64,000 nucleotides of DNA, from NCBI RefSeq assembly GCF_947503415.1, contig NZ_CANNDS010000002.1:248001-312000 (forward strand). Reading direction: 5' to 3'. The translations under genes and the position numbers were made by a program. Positions 40,608-50,307 of the stretch are shown piece after piece. The notes under the pieces were generated by a model. That model worked only from the letters and a program-made list of their open reading frames with translations, ran no database searches and was not told where the DNA came from. The stretch's first letter is position 1, and each line of letters starts with the position of its first letter. Origin of the DNA: an uncultured Tateyamaria sp. GTDB taxonomy: Bacteria > Pseudomonadota > Alphaproteobacteria > Rhodobacterales > Rhodobacteraceae.

Positions 40608-40673
40608 ATACACTTCGCCCCGGCGCTACGGGGTCGCTGACACCAAGCCTCGGCCAGTGCTAAAGGGGGCAGC

Positions 40674-41756
40674 ATGATCGGCGTACTTCCAGACACAGAA
40701 CTCAAGGCGATGACGGAACGTGGTGAAATCACCGCGGAGCCTTCGGTGATTCCCGAGCAGGTCCAACCCGCCAGCCTTGATTTGCGCCTCGGCACCGTCG
40801 CCTACCGTGTGCGTGCATCATTTCTTGCGGGGCAAGACGCGCGCGTCGCCGATCGGCTGGCCGAATTTCAGATGCACGAAGTCGATCTGTCCGGCGGTGC
40901 TGTGCTTGAGAAGGGGTGCGTGTACGTCGTGCCTTTGATGGAAGCCTTGGACCTTCCGGACAACGTGCAGGCCGTCGCGAATGCCAAAAGCTCGACAGGA
41001 CGTCTGGACCTGCTGACACGCACCATCACGGATGGCGGAACTGAATTCGACCGTATTCCACCCGGATACGCCGGCCCGCTTTACGCCGAGATATGCCCGC
41101 GATCTTTTTCCGTCCTTGTGCGGCCGGGCATGCGATTGAACCAGATCAGGTTTCGCGCAGGCCAGGCAGTGCTCAGCGACGCTGAGCTAAGCGCACTGCA
41201 CACCGAAATGCCCTTGGTAAACGGTGAGGCTGTGATTGACGAAGGCTTGGGCTTTTCGGTTGATCTGCGCCTGCCCGATACGACGCTGGTCGGTTACCGC
41301 GCCAAACCCCACACTGGCGTCATCGATCTGGACAAGATCGGGCATTACGACCCGACCGAGTTCTGGGAAGAAGTGCATGCCCGCGATGGCCACATCATCC
41401 TCGATCCCGGAGCATTTTATATCCTTGTGAGCCGCGAAGCGGTGCATATCCCGCCCGACTATGCCGCCGAAATGGCACCCTATCTTGCGATGGTTGGTGA
41501 ATTTCGCGTGCATTACGCGGGGTTTTTCGATCCCGGGTTCGGGCACGATGCGGCCGGTGGAACCGGCTCGCGTGGTGTGCTTGAGGTGCGCTGCCACGAA
41601 GCGCCGTTTGTCCTTGAGCACGGCCAGATCGTGGGCCGATTGATCTATGAACGAATGGCAGCACAACCCACCCAGCTATATGGCGCAGGCATTGCGTCAA
41701 ATTATCAGGGTCAGGGCCTGAAGCTGTCCAAGCACTTCGCCGCGCCAGCGTCCTAG
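40674..41756 (+). CDS. dcd: 2'-deoxycytidine 5'-triphosphate deaminase, two-domain form
   Basis: It deaminates dCTP to dUTP. At 360 residues it is about twice the length of E. coli Dcd (193) because two trimeric dUTPase-fold domains are fused, as in many Alphaproteobacteria. The first half has IPEQVQPASLDLRLGTVAYR, NAKSSTGRLDLLTRTITDGG and PLYAEICPRSFSVLVRPGMR. The second half repeats the fold (HIILDPGAFYILVSREAVHI to VLEVRCHEAPFVLEHGQIVG). An AGGGGG site precedes the ATG. Its stop shares CTAG with the convergent gene. Confidence 0.93.
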   Translation: MIGVLPDTELKAMTERGEITAEPSVIPEQVQPASLDLRLGTVAYRVRASFLAGQDARVADRLAEFQMHEVDLSGGAVLEKGCVYVVPLMEALDLPDNVQAVANAKSSTGRLDLLTRTITDGGTEFDRIPPGYAGPLYAEICPRSFSVLVRPGMRLNQIRFRAGQAVLSDAELSALHTEMPLVNGEAVIDEGLGFSVDLRLPDTTLVGYRAKPHTGVIDLDKIGHYDPTEFWEEVHARDGHIILDPGAFYILVSREAVHIPPDYAAEMAPYLAMVGEFRVHYAGFFDPGFGHDAAGGTGSRGVLEVRCHEAPFVLEHGQIVGRLIYERMAAQPTQLYGAGIASNYQGQGLKLSKHFAAPAS

Positions 41757-42988
41757 GCTTCGGCCTTTTCGGCTTCGCTTTCGGCAGCCTTTTCAGCCTG
41801 TGTTTCAGGTTGGAAGATGCGTTTCCCAGCTGACTGGATTGATGCAAACGCGTCTTCCGCCATGAAGCCCGACAGAAATGCGATGAAGGCCACCGTATAC
41901 GGGCTGAGCTCTACATCATTGGCCGGTCCACTGCCTTGCGTCAACGCAAGCATTCCGGCACCGGAGAACAGGAAGATGGCGATGGCCGCTGCAATGCCCT
42001 CTCCGACATTCACGAACAGTCGGGACAGGGTAAGCTGATCCGAATGCTTGGACGAATAATACCGGCGTGAAAAGGCGACGACCGTACCAAGCCCGCCCGC
42101 TGCAATCGTCACGATCAGCGTCAGAAAGATGGTCGGGAAACTGACGAGACGCATCAAGATGTCGGGAATCCACGGTATATTCAATGACAGAGCCGACAAG
42201 CGCGCCCGTGACGGATTTCCCGGAGGGAGTGTTTCCTGAAGGGCCAACACCTCGGCTTGAAAGCCGTCCCAACGCCGCTGCAACTCATCCACCTTGTCCA
42301 TCACGGCTTTGCGTTGCGCTTGAATGTCATGGGACCCTGCATTCGCCTGCCCGACCGCCGTCGCAAGCCGATCCAGATTTTCTGTGGCCCGCGTTTGCAT
42401 CGCCACGAACCGTTCCTTGGTGTCCAGATCGACCCCTCCGGCAGTCTCAAATTCCGATGCTGCCACGGTCATCAACGTGCGAACGCGGTAGTCGGCCGTC
42501 AAGATTCGGGCGTTCTCACCTGAACTGGAGGCTGTCAGATCCATCTGTGTGACCACGCTTTCAAACTTGCTGCGTCCGGGTCCCGGCAGCGCGTATTGAA
42601 ATTCGATCAGATCGGCCATGGTCGAATCCACCTCGGCCTGCAGTGCCGCCTTGGCATGTGCGATCGCCGTGAAGGACTGCGCGACGAGCGAATCAAACTC
42701 CGTCACTTCGCCCCGCAACGCCTGTAGATCGACCGTCAGGCGCTGCTTGGCGCGGTCAAGGTCCTGCTCGCGTTTGAGGATGAACAGAAGGCTGTCGATG
42801 TCCTGAGAACTGATGGTCGGGCCGTCCGGCGCAATGCCTGCACTGGCATCCACCTGCCAACCTGTGCGGTAGATGTAACTGCCGAACCCGAACGTGACCA
42901 AAGACACAAAGAGCGCGTAGAGCACGATAACCGTGACGCCCAAGGACAATGATCCGACCAGAACCGTGGGCGCATTCTTTTCTGCCAT
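41753..42988 (-). CDS. Coiled-coil inner membrane protein of unknown function
   Basis: This 411-residue protein has one N-terminal membrane helix (about 10-38), a large helical/coiled-coil domain (60-270, rich in Asp, Glu, Gln and Arg), and three C-terminal membrane segments (LVSFPTIFLTLIVTIAAGGL, EGIAAAIAIFLFSGAGMLAL, PYTVAFIAFLSGFMAEDAF). The tail is charged (ETQAEKAAESEAEKAEA). It resembles membrane-anchored filament or stress-tether layouts, but I recognise no family. It is convergent with dcd. Confidence 0.7.
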   Translation of the reverse strand: MAEKNAPTVLVGSLSLGVTVIVLYALFVSLVTFGFGSYIYRTGWQVDASAGIAPDGPTISSQDIDSLLFILKREQDLDRAKQRLTVDLQALRGEVTEFDSLVAQSFTAIAHAKAALQAEVDSTMADLIEFQYALPGPGRSKFESVVTQMDLTASSSGENARILTADYRVRTLMTVAASEFETAGGVDLDTKERFVAMQTRATENLDRLATAVGQANAGSHDIQAQRKAVMDKVDELQRRWDGFQAEVLALQETLPPGNPSRARLSALSLNIPWIPDILMRLVSFPTIFLTLIVTIAAGGLGTVVAFSRRYYSSKHSDQLTLSRLFVNVGEGIAAAIAIFLFSGAGMLALTQGSGPANDVELSPYTVAFIAFLSGFMAEDAFASIQSAGKRIFQPETQAEKAAESEAEKAEA

Positions 42989-43094
42989 GGCTAAAATCCC
43001 CCAACTTAAACAATGGGGATTACGCTACGTCAGCGTTACGGACCAATCAACGGTGGTATTCCCCACCTTCCAACACTGTAGGGTTTTGAATTTG

Positions 43095-43325
43095 CTACTT
43101 TCGCGCAGCTTTTGCCGCTTGCCGGGCCTGTCGTGCGGCGCGCTTGGCTTGCCGCTGCTTGCGCACTTCGGCCTGGGTCGGACCGTCGTGATCATCCAGT
43201 TGCGCGTGTTGCTGAGGCTGTTGACGCCCACGCGTCGCGCGGTTCACACCCGCATCGATGCCCTTGTTGATCGCTTTGCGCATGATGATGCGCATGATCA
43301 TATTGATGATCTGGTTTGCATTCAT
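43095..43325 (-). CDS. Small basic protein of unknown function
   Basis: This 76-residue protein begins MNANQIINMIMRIIMRKAIN, an amphipathic helix with isoleucine/methionine and arginine faces, and continues with a Gln/Arg/Ala-rich tail (VRKQRQAKRAARQARQAAKA). GGAG lies upstream of the ATG at 43325. It lies between the scpB-scpA operon and the coiled-coil membrane protein gene. Membrane-surface or nucleic-acid binding is possible. Confidence 0.7.
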   Translation of the reverse strand: MNANQIINMIMRIIMRKAINKGIDAGVNRATRGRQQPQQHAQLDDHDGPTQAEVRKQRQAKRAARQARQAAKAARK

Positions 43326-43397
43326 GGGACTGCTCCGCCCTTGTTCGCCTGCCCTTAACATAGCGCCGAATGCGGCGATTATCAGGCTGTTTGTGCT

Positions 43398-44060
43398 TTA
43401 GTCTTCGAAAAGCTCGGACTGCCCCTCTTCGCTTTCTTCTTCCGTGTCGGTTTCGGGCCCGGGCAAGGTGCCGGGCGGCGGGCGGTTTTCCAACAGGCCT
43501 GCCGCGCGTAATTCCTTGAGCCCCGGCAGATCACGCGCATTCTCAAGCCCGAAATGATCAAGGAACGATTGCGTCACGACAAAGGTCACGGGCCGACCGG
43601 GTGTCATCTTGCGGCGGCCGAAGCGAATCCATTCGAGCTCCAGCAATTGATCAACCGTGCCGCGGCTGACGCTGACGCCCCTGATCTCTTCAATCTCTGC
43701 CCGTGTGACGGGTTGGTGGTAGGCGATAATCGCAAGCGTTTCGATGGCGGCACGGGACAGTTTGCGCGTCTCGACGGTTTCCTTTTGCATGAGGAAGCCC
43801 AGATCGGCAGCGGTGCGGATGGCCCATGCATCACCCACCTTCATCACTTGCACGCCACGCCCCTCGTAACGCTTCCGCAGATACACCAATGCCTCTGCCG
43901 CATCGCAACCGTGGGGCATGCGCGCTTCCAGTTCGCGGGTCGTGATCGGCTCGGTCGTTGCGAACAGGATCGCCTCAACCATCCGTTCCTGTTCGGCCAT
44001 CGGTGGCGCCTCGAACAGGCTTTCCTCTTGATCTTCAGTTACTTCTGTCACGATGCTCAT
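43398..44060 (-). CDS. scpB: SMC-ScpAB complex subunit ScpB
   Basis: This 220-residue winged-helix protein of the chromosome-condensing SMC complex has MVEAILFATTEPITTRELEA, SRAAIETLAIIAYHQPVTRA and the EIEEIRGVSVSRGTVDQLLE segment. The last 40 residues are acidic and Pro-rich. Its start overlaps scpA by 26 bases, so the two are coupled. Confidence 0.95.
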   Translation of the reverse strand: MSIVTEVTEDQEESLFEAPPMAEQERMVEAILFATTEPITTRELEARMPHGCDAAEALVYLRKRYEGRGVQVMKVGDAWAIRTAADLGFLMQKETVETRKLSRAAIETLAIIAYHQPVTRAEIEEIRGVSVSRGTVDQLLELEWIRFGRRKMTPGRPVTFVVTQSFLDHFGLENARDLPGLKELRAAGLLENRPPPGTLPGPETDTEEESEEGQSELFED

Positions 44061-44838
44061 CTCTCTTGCGCAACTGTATGGGCGCGAATGTCTCGGACTG
44101 GCGGATCTCCAGATGCCCTTCTTTCACCAACTCAAGACTGGCGGCAAAGGTGGCGGCCGTTGCCGAGCGGCGCTTGCCCGGGTCCATCTCCCAGCCTTCG
44201 GGCAGGTAGGACAGGATATCGGTCCAGTCCCCTGCATAGCCGATCAGACCCCGCATCCGGTCCAAGGCCTGTTCCATGGTGAAAACCGCATCGCGGTCCA
44301 TCACAAAGGGGCGAAATTCGTCCCGTGTGCGGATGCGGGCATACCCCTGCATCAGGTCCAGCAGAGTCGCCGTGTACGTCACTTTGCGCACCCGTGTGAC
44401 CATCTCGGACTGACCGCGGGCAAAGAAGTCGCGACCAAGCTGATCACGGGCCATCAAGCGCGCGGCGACATCGCGCATCGCCTGAAGCCGTTCGAGTTGA
44501 AAAGCAAGATGGGCGGCCAGTTCTTCGCCGCTGGGCCCCTCTTCGGTCGGGTCCGGGGGAAGCAACAGGCGGGATTTGAGAAAGGCCAGCCAAGCCGCCA
44601 TGACCAGATAATCCGCCGCCAGTTCCAGGCGCAGCTGCTTGGCTTTTTCGACAAACACAAGGTATTGCCGCGCCAGTTGCAGGACGGAGATTTTACGCAG
44701 ATCGACCTTTTGGGTACGGCTGAGCGTCAGCAGCAGATCCAGCGGCCCTTCGAAGCCGTCGACATCGACAATCAGCGCCTCCGCCGCGAGGCGGTCGGCG
44801 ACCGAAATCCGGTCTTCCTCGAATGTATCGTCAGCCAT
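44035..44838 (-). CDS. scpA: SMC-ScpAB complex subunit ScpA (kleisin)
   Basis: This 267-residue kleisin bridges SMC heads. It has VDGFEGPLDLLLTLSRTQKV, DLRKISVLQLARQYLVFVEK and AADYLVMAAWLAFLKSRLLL at the N terminus and the winged-helix end SATAATFAASLELVKEGHLE. The ATG at 44838 starts MADDTFEEDR; the open frame upstream overlaps nagZ and is not conserved. It lies 10 bases from the nagZ stop on the same strand, so nagZ, scpA and scpB are probably one operon. Confidence 0.95.
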   Translation of the reverse strand: MADDTFEEDRISVADRLAAEALIVDVDGFEGPLDLLLTLSRTQKVDLRKISVLQLARQYLVFVEKAKQLRLELAADYLVMAAWLAFLKSRLLLPPDPTEEGPSGEELAAHLAFQLERLQAMRDVAARLMARDQLGRDFFARGQSEMVTRVRKVTYTATLLDLMQGYARIRTRDEFRPFVMDRDAVFTMEQALDRMRGLIGYAGDWTDILSYLPEGWEMDPGKRRSATAATFAASLELVKEGHLEIRQSETFAPIQLRKRDEHRDRSN

Positions 44839-44848
44839 GCCCCACGCT

Positions 44849-45850
44849 TTAACCTGCCCCGCCCAAAAGCGCCTCAAGTTCGGCGCTGAGCTCGGCAATG
44901 TCAATGTCGTCGGGTGTTTTGCGGGCCGCAAGGGCGGCTTCGGCGCGGGCTTGGGCCACGTCCGTCATCTGGCCCGCCGCGTTGGCGGATGCGATGCGGT
45001 GCGACAAGGGTGCGTTGCAATGCAGGATCACGTCGCACCCTGCGTCAAGCGCGCGGCGCGCGATCTGATCGGGCGTGCCGTCCAGAGCCTTCATGCCGAT
45101 GTCGTCGGTCATGATCAGCCCGTCAAAGCCGATGTCACTGCGGATCAGGTCCATCGTATCCTTTGACAACGTGGCAGGCGTCTCGTCCACCGCCTCGTAG
45201 ACGACATGCGCAGTCATCCCTATCGGCAGATCGTTGAGATCGCGAAAGGGCGCAAAGTCGGTTTCGCGCAGGGTATCCAGGCTCACGTCGACCCGTGGCA
45301 GGTCATGGTGGCTGTCAAGGTCCGTCCGGCCATGACCGGGTATATGTTTGAGCACAGGCACCACGCCGCCATCCAGATGGCCCTGCGCCGCAGCACGACC
45401 CAACGCTGCAATGTCACCCGGCGACGACCCGTAACACCGGTTGCGCAGGAAGTCGTGCGTTTCGCGCACCACGAGGTCAACCATCGGGGCGCAGTTGCTG
45501 TCTATTGTCAGCTCTTTGAGTTCATGTGCGATGTGCCGATAACGCAAATACATTGCGCGTTCCGCATCGTCGCCAGCGGCTTGGACGAAATCCAGAGGCG
45601 GCAACCATTCCATCCAAGTGGGTCCGCGCAGGCGCTGCACGCGCCCCCCTTCCTGATCAATGGTAATCGGGGCTTCGCGGCCCACGGCGTCGCGGAATTC
45701 GGAACACAGCCCATAGACCTGGTCAGGCGTGTCAATGTTGCGAGCAAACAGAATGAAGCCGAACGGATCAGCATCGCGAAAGAATGCCCGTTCGTCCTTG
45801 TTCAGACGCAGACCATCCGCGTCGAGGATGGTTGCGCCGAAATTGCTCAT
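44849..45850 (-). CDS. nagZ: Beta-N-acetylhexosaminidase NagZ
   Basis: This cytoplasmic GH3 enzyme removes GlcNAc from recycled muropeptides. The 333 residues have ITIDQEGGRVQRLRGP, the KHIPGHGRTDLDSHHDLP loop with the catalytic His-Asp pair, and the nucleophile Asp in LIMTDDIGMKAL. It starts at an ATG overlapping the SPOR gene's stop by 4 bases. Its place between a SPOR protein and scpA links wall turnover to division genes. Confidence 0.95.
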   Translation of the reverse strand: MSNFGATILDADGLRLNKDERAFFRDADPFGFILFARNIDTPDQVYGLCSEFRDAVGREAPITIDQEGGRVQRLRGPTWMEWLPPLDFVQAAGDDAERAMYLRYRHIAHELKELTIDSNCAPMVDLVVRETHDFLRNRCYGSSPGDIAALGRAAAQGHLDGGVVPVLKHIPGHGRTDLDSHHDLPRVDVSLDTLRETDFAPFRDLNDLPIGMTAHVVYEAVDETPATLSKDTMDLIRSDIGFDGLIMTDDIGMKALDGTPDQIARRALDAGCDVILHCNAPLSHRIASANAAGQMTDVAQARAEAALAARKTPDDIDIAELSAELEALLGGAG

Positions 45851-46839
45851 CGCGTGACGACCGGAATGCAGTCTGCGCCTTCGGCCACAAGGGCCGAGCA
45901 GAAGCGACGCGCGTCGCTCAGGTCGGCAAACCCATGCGCGCGCAGGCGATAGAACGTGCGCCCACCAGACTGGGCCTGCTGCACGATCCGGTCCTTGTCG
46001 CGCAGAAGATCGCCAAAGCGGCCCTGCATCTTGTCCCACTGCGCGCGGGCGACGTCGGGGCTGTCGAACGCACCAAGCTGCACAAGCCGCGTGCCCGACG
46101 GAATAGTGCCGGCGTCAATGTCAGACGTCTGAGGCTCCGTCGATGCTACCGACGCAGGTGTTACGGTCTGTGGGGCGGAAGCTGGACGCAGTTGCGGGCG
46201 CTTCGATGCCTTCGGGCCCGGACCGGTCACAACGGCAGGCACTGGCGTTGGCGTTTCAGGCAATTCCGCAGCGGTGATGCTGGCGAGCACCGGCTCAACT
46301 TCAAGCGGGGCGGCATCAATGCTGTCCACGCCATCCGTGAGTTGATTGACAACTTTTTCGACGTCACCAGCCAACAGTGCGGCGGCCACGTCAACCTCGG
46401 GCACCTCTAAGCTGGCGGCCACATCAAGCGGAGCGGGTTGTTGCACAGGTGCCACCGTTTGGGCGGGCATTGGCTGATCTTCATCCAAAAGATCAACCGG
46501 GCGCGGAGCCAGCACAACCTGATCCACAGGACCCGACGCCTCACCCACGGCTGCAATCTCGTTCACCGCAAGACCGGTATTGCGGGCCAGTTGCCCGCCC
46601 GGAATTTCAGGGCGCACGCGCATGTCGCCTTCGGCAGCGCGTACAACCGGAATGCCGGAGACATCGCGCATTACCAGCTTGTAACCCCAGACCGAGACAC
46701 CGGCGATCAAGGCAAGTGACACCGCCGCGCCAGCGAAGTTCGTGAGGTTTTTCAAGGAATTGGATCGCGACATTGACGTGTCATCCTGCGCGTCATAGCC
46801 CGCGTGCCCCATGTCGTGGGTGTAGTGCATATCTGCCAT
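45847..46839 (-). CDS. SPOR-domain membrane protein
   Basis: This 330-residue protein has a cytoplasmic N terminus, one membrane helix (FAGAAVSLALIAGVSVWGYK), a long Pro/Val/Ala-rich periplasmic linker and a C-terminal SPOR domain (TRLVQLGAFDSPDVARAQWD to FYRLRAHGFADLSDARRFCS). SPOR domains bind denuded peptidoglycan at the septum, so it probably acts in division or wall remodelling. The ATG at 46839 has GAGG upstream. It follows argS and precedes nagZ. Confidence 0.9.
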   Translation of the reverse strand: MADMHYTHDMGHAGYDAQDDTSMSRSNSLKNLTNFAGAAVSLALIAGVSVWGYKLVMRDVSGIPVVRAAEGDMRVRPEIPGGQLARNTGLAVNEIAAVGEASGPVDQVVLAPRPVDLLDEDQPMPAQTVAPVQQPAPLDVAASLEVPEVDVAAALLAGDVEKVVNQLTDGVDSIDAAPLEVEPVLASITAAELPETPTPVPAVVTGPGPKASKRPQLRPASAPQTVTPASVASTEPQTSDIDAGTIPSGTRLVQLGAFDSPDVARAQWDKMQGRFGDLLRDKDRIVQQAQSGGRTFYRLRAHGFADLSDARRFCSALVAEGADCIPVVTR

Positions 46840-46962
46840 CGTGTGCCTCATTGCCCGCGCGGATACGTGCCCGCGCAAGTCATCTTGTTGGTGGTGCCCG
46901 CCCACGAACTCAATCGCGACGTGCTTTGGGATATGTGCCTGTGTGCCCCTTTTGGCGGGGCC

Positions 46963-48705
46963 TCAACGCAGCTCTTCGGCTGGTTCGACCCCAAGAATAC
47001 CAAGGCCCGCTGCAATTACAACGGCGGAGGCGCGGGCCAGTGCAATTTTTGCCTGTGACGTGGCCGTGTCGTCCTGCAGAAAGCGCAGTTCCGGCAGTTC
47101 ATTGCCCCGGTTCCAGAGGCCGTGGAACACGCCCGCAAGATCATAAAGGTAGAAGGCCACCCTGTGCGGCTCGTTCGTGCGGGCGGCCGTTTCGACCAGC
47201 CGGGGCCATTCGGCCAGCTTGGCCGCCAGCGCCAGTTCCGCCTCGTGATCCAGCTTGGACAGGTCTGCACCCGCCAGCGTCGCATGATCAACGGCGACAC
47301 CTGCTTCATTCGCCTTGCGCAGCACGGATGTAACGCGCGCATGCGCGTACTGCACGTAGAACACCGGATTTTCCTTGGACTGCTCAAGCGCTGCATCCAG
47401 ATCAAAATCGAACATCGCATCGTTCTTGCGCGTCAGCATCATGAAGCGCGTGACGCCCGGCCCAACCTCGTCCACCACATCGCGCAGGGTCACGAACGTC
47501 CCTGCCCGCTTGGACATCTTGAACTCCTGCCCGTCCTTGAACAGCTTCACCAGCTGCGTCAGCTTGATATCAAGCGGCACCTTGCCATCCGACAGTGCAG
47601 AGACTGCGGCCTTCATCCGTTTGACATAGCCGCCGTGGTCCGCGCCAAGCACGTCGATCAACGCATCGAATCCGCGCTGAATCTTGTCGTAATGGTACGC
47701 GATGTCGGGCGCGAAATAGGTCCATGCGCCGTCCGATTTCATCACGGGCCGGTCCACGTCGTCGCCGTGGTCGGTCGATTTGAAAAGCGTCTGCTCGCGC
47801 GGTTCCCACCCCTCGGGCTTTTTACCCTTCGGCGGCTCAAGCACACCTTCATAGATGAGACCCTTGGACCGCAGATCGTCCAGCGCCGCCTCGATCCGGC
47901 CTGTGCCGTAGAGCGATTTTTCCGAATAGAACACGTCCATTTTCACGCCAAGCGCAGAAAGATCGTCGCGGATCAGATCCATCATGGCGTCAGTTGCGAA
48001 CTCGCGCACCTCCGCCAGCCAGAACTGTTCGCCTTTGCCGACCAAGGCGTCGCCGACCTTGGCTTTCAACTGCTCACCTACACCGATCAGGTAGTCACCG
48101 GGATAGGTGCCGTCCTCGAACGCGACCTCTTGGCCATGCGCTTCGAGATAGCGCAGGTAGACAGACCGGGCGAGCACATCGACCTGCGCGCCGCCGTCAT
48201 TGATATAGTATTCGCGGGTGACATCGTGGCCTGAGAAATCCAGCAGGCTTGCCAGCGCGTCGCCAAAAACCGCGCCCCGCGTATGACCCACATGCAGCGG
48301 ACCGGTCGGATTGGCCGAGACGTATTCGACATTCACCTTCTTGCCCGCACCAAGATCAGAGCGGCCAAAGTCGGTGCCCGCCTCAAGAACGGCGCCAACG
48401 ACGCCCTGCCAGACCACAGGTGCCAGACGCAGGTTCAGAAAGCCCGGGCCTGCGACCTCGGCACTTGTGATCCGATCATCTTCGGCCAGCCGTTTGGCCA
48501 GCACTTCGGCGATGTCGCGCGGCTTCATCTTGGCGGGTTTTGCCAGCACCATTGCGGCGTTCGTTGCCATATCCCCATGCGCCGCATCGCGCGGCGGCTC
48601 AACCGTGACATTTTGTGTTGCCAGATCAGCGGGCAATTCCCCCGCCTCGACCATGGCGGCAAGGTTGGTTAGCACGAGGGCGCGGATGTCGGCAAAGAGG
48701 TTCAT
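46963..48705 (-). CDS. argS: Arginyl-tRNA synthetase
   Basis: This 580-residue class I enzyme charges tRNA(Arg). It has the N-terminal additional domain ([20 protein letters not shown]), the HIGH-type [20 protein letters not shown], and [10 protein letters not shown] in the KMSKS position. The C-terminal anticodon domain is DALRVAFYL-like ([20 protein letters not shown]). The ATG at 48705 starts [11 protein letters not shown]. It lies between dgt and the SPOR gene on the same strand. Confidence 0.97.
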   Translation of the reverse strand: MNLFADIRALVLTNLAAMVEAGELPADLATQNVTVEPPRDAAHGDMATNAAMVLAKPAKMKPRDIAEVLAKRLAEDDRITSAEVAGPGFLNLRLAPVVWQGVVGAVLEAGTDFGRSDLGAGKKVNVEYVSANPTGPLHVGHTRGAVFGDALASLLDFSGHDVTREYYINDGGAQVDVLARSVYLRYLEAHGQEVAFEDGTYPGDYLIGVGEQLKAKVGDALVGKGEQFWLAEVREFATDAMMDLIRDDLSALGVKMDVFYSEKSLYGTGRIEAALDDLRSKGLIYEGVLEPPKGKKPEGWEPREQTLFKSTDHGDDVDRPVMKSDGAWTYFAPDIAYHYDKIQRGFDALIDVLGADHGGYVKRMKAAVSALSDGKVPLDIKLTQLVKLFKDGQEFKMSKRAGTFVTLRDVVDEVGPGVTRFMMLTRKNDAMFDFDLDAALEQSKENPVFYVQYAHARVTSVLRKANEAGVAVDHATLAGADLSKLDHEAELALAAKLAEWPRLVETAARTNEPHRVAFYLYDLAGVFHGLWNRGNELPELRFLQDDTATSQAKIALARASAVVIAAGLGILGVEPAEELR

Positions 48706-48765
48706 TTGGGGCCTATTCATTGGTTGCGCGGGGTGTATCACGCGCACCCCAAGCGTCAAGCGCGC

Positions 48766-49899
48766 TCAGCCAATCAGGCGGGCATGTTCCTGCAACGCAA
48801 AGCGATCCGTCATGCCCGAAATATAGTCGGACACGCTGCGCGCGAGCGCCACCTCGTCCCGCGCATCGACGTTGCGGCGCCATTCGGCGGGCAACAGATC
48901 GGGCTTGGACAGAAACAGCGGGAACAGGTCATTGACGATGCACGTGACCTCTTCGCGCTTCTCCATGACGGACGGCGCGCGGTACATGTTGTTGAACAGA
49001 AAGCTGCGGATCTGTTGCAGGTCAGACCACAGCGCGTCCGAGAACCTGATCACCGGACGACCCAGATGACGGATATCGTCCACTGATTGTGCGCCCGATT
49101 GCTCCAGCAGGTCGCGTGACGTGGCGACCACATCACTGACCATCGCGCCAAAGACGCGGCGCAACCCTTCATGCCGTCTTCGCATCGTTTCAAGCCCGGG
49201 ATGCATGGCATCCACCTCGGCAAAGGCAGGGCCGATCATGGGCAGATGGCAGATGTCAGCCTCGTCAAACAGGCCCGCGCGCAGCCCGTCATGCAGATCG
49301 TGGTTGTTGTAGGCGATGTCGTCGGACAGCGCCGCCACCTGCGCCTCTGCACTGGCATGGGTGCTGAGCTCAAGGTCGTGTTCGGCGTCATATTCGGCCA
49401 GCGCATAGGGCAGATCGCCCGTGACGGGACCGTTATGCTTCGCAATTCCTTCAAGGGCTTCCCAGGTGAGGTTCAACCCATCAAAGTCGGCATAGTGACA
49501 CTCCAGCCGCGTCACGATCTTGATGGCTTGGGCATTGTGATCGAACCCACCAAAGGGTTCCATCAGGAACTGCAACGCGTCTTCGCCCGTATGGCCAAAG
49601 GGCGGGTGACCAAGGTCATGCGCGAGCGCCACGGCCTCTGTTAGGCAGTCGTTCAGCCTGAGCGCCCCCGCGATCGTCCGCGCGACTTGAGCCACCTCAA
49701 TCGAGTGGGTCAGACGCGTGCGGTAATAATCGCCCTCATGCTCTACAAACACCTGTGTCTTGTGCTTGAGCCGCCGAAAGGCGGAGGCGTGGATGATCCT
49801 GTCCCGATCCCGTTGAAAGGCAGAGCGGAAGGAGAACTCTTCCTCCGGCCAGCGCCGTCCACGTGCGCGGGCAGGATCAGAAGCATATGGGGCGGACAT
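48766..49899 (-). CDS. dgt: Deoxyguanosinetriphosphate triphosphohydrolase-like HD protein
   Basis: This 377-residue HD-domain enzyme hydrolyses dNTPs to nucleosides and triphosphate. It shows RRLKHKTQVFVEHEGDYYRT, RLTHSIEVAQVARTIA and the metal-binding AHDLGHPPFGHTGE, with a later Asp in LSDDIAYNNHDLHDG. It belongs to the shorter dGTPase-like group 2. The ATG at 49899 has AAGGA at good spacing; an ATG at 49935 is an alternative. It is divergent from the ErpA-type gene. Confidence 0.92.
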   Translation of the reverse strand: MSAPYASDPARARGRRWPEEEFSFRSAFQRDRDRIIHASAFRRLKHKTQVFVEHEGDYYRTRLTHSIEVAQVARTIAGALRLNDCLTEAVALAHDLGHPPFGHTGEDALQFLMEPFGGFDHNAQAIKIVTRLECHYADFDGLNLTWEALEGIAKHNGPVTGDLPYALAEYDAEHDLELSTHASAEAQVAALSDDIAYNNHDLHDGLRAGLFDEADICHLPMIGPAFAEVDAMHPGLETMRRRHEGLRRVFGAMVSDVVATSRDLLEQSGAQSVDDIRHLGRPVIRFSDALWSDLQQIRSFLFNNMYRAPSVMEKREEVTCIVNDLFPLFLSKPDLLPAEWRRNVDARDEVALARSVSDYISGMTDRFALQEHARLIG

Positions 49900-49980
49900 G
49901 TCCGGTGATCCTTGTCGGCTCTCTCGCAGATGCATATATTGCACACGCAGCACGATTGAAACCGTTCGGAGCCGACGCAG

Positions 49981-50304
49981 ATGCAATTGCCACCCACAGT
50001 GACCGACCGCGCCTTTGAACGCCTGGCCGAGATTGGCGCCGCCGATCAGGGCCAAGCCCTGCGTGTGGCTGTCGAGGGTGGCGGCTGTTCCGGGTTTCAG
50101 TATGAAATCGCGCTGGACGACCCCAAGGAAGACGACCTCGTATTGGAAGGCGCGGGCCAGAAAGTTGTTGTCGACAGCATCAGCCTGCCCTTCCTTTCCA
50201 ATGCCGTGATCGACTTTTCCGAAGAGTTGATCGGCGCGCGGTTCGTCATCGAGAACCCGAACGCAACCAGTTCGTGCGGTTGCGGCACGTCGTTTTCGAT
50301 GTAG
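49981..50304 (+). CDS. ErpA/IscA-type iron-sulfur insertion protein
   Basis: This 107-residue A-type carrier passes Fe-S clusters to target proteins. Three conserved cysteines are present: Cys36 in EGGGCSGFQY, and Cys99 and Cys101 in SSCGCGTSF. The fold segments FERLAEIGA and VVVDSISLPFLSNAVIDFSE match. In Rhodobacterales this divergent pairing with dgt is common. ErpA and IscA are not separable on sequence alone here. Confidence 0.92.
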   Translation: MQLPPTVTDRAFERLAEIGAADQGQALRVAVEGGGCSGFQYEIALDDPKEDDLVLEGAGQKVVVDSISLPFLSNAVIDFSEELIGARFVIENPNATSSCGCGTSFSM

Positions 50305-50307
50305 GCA

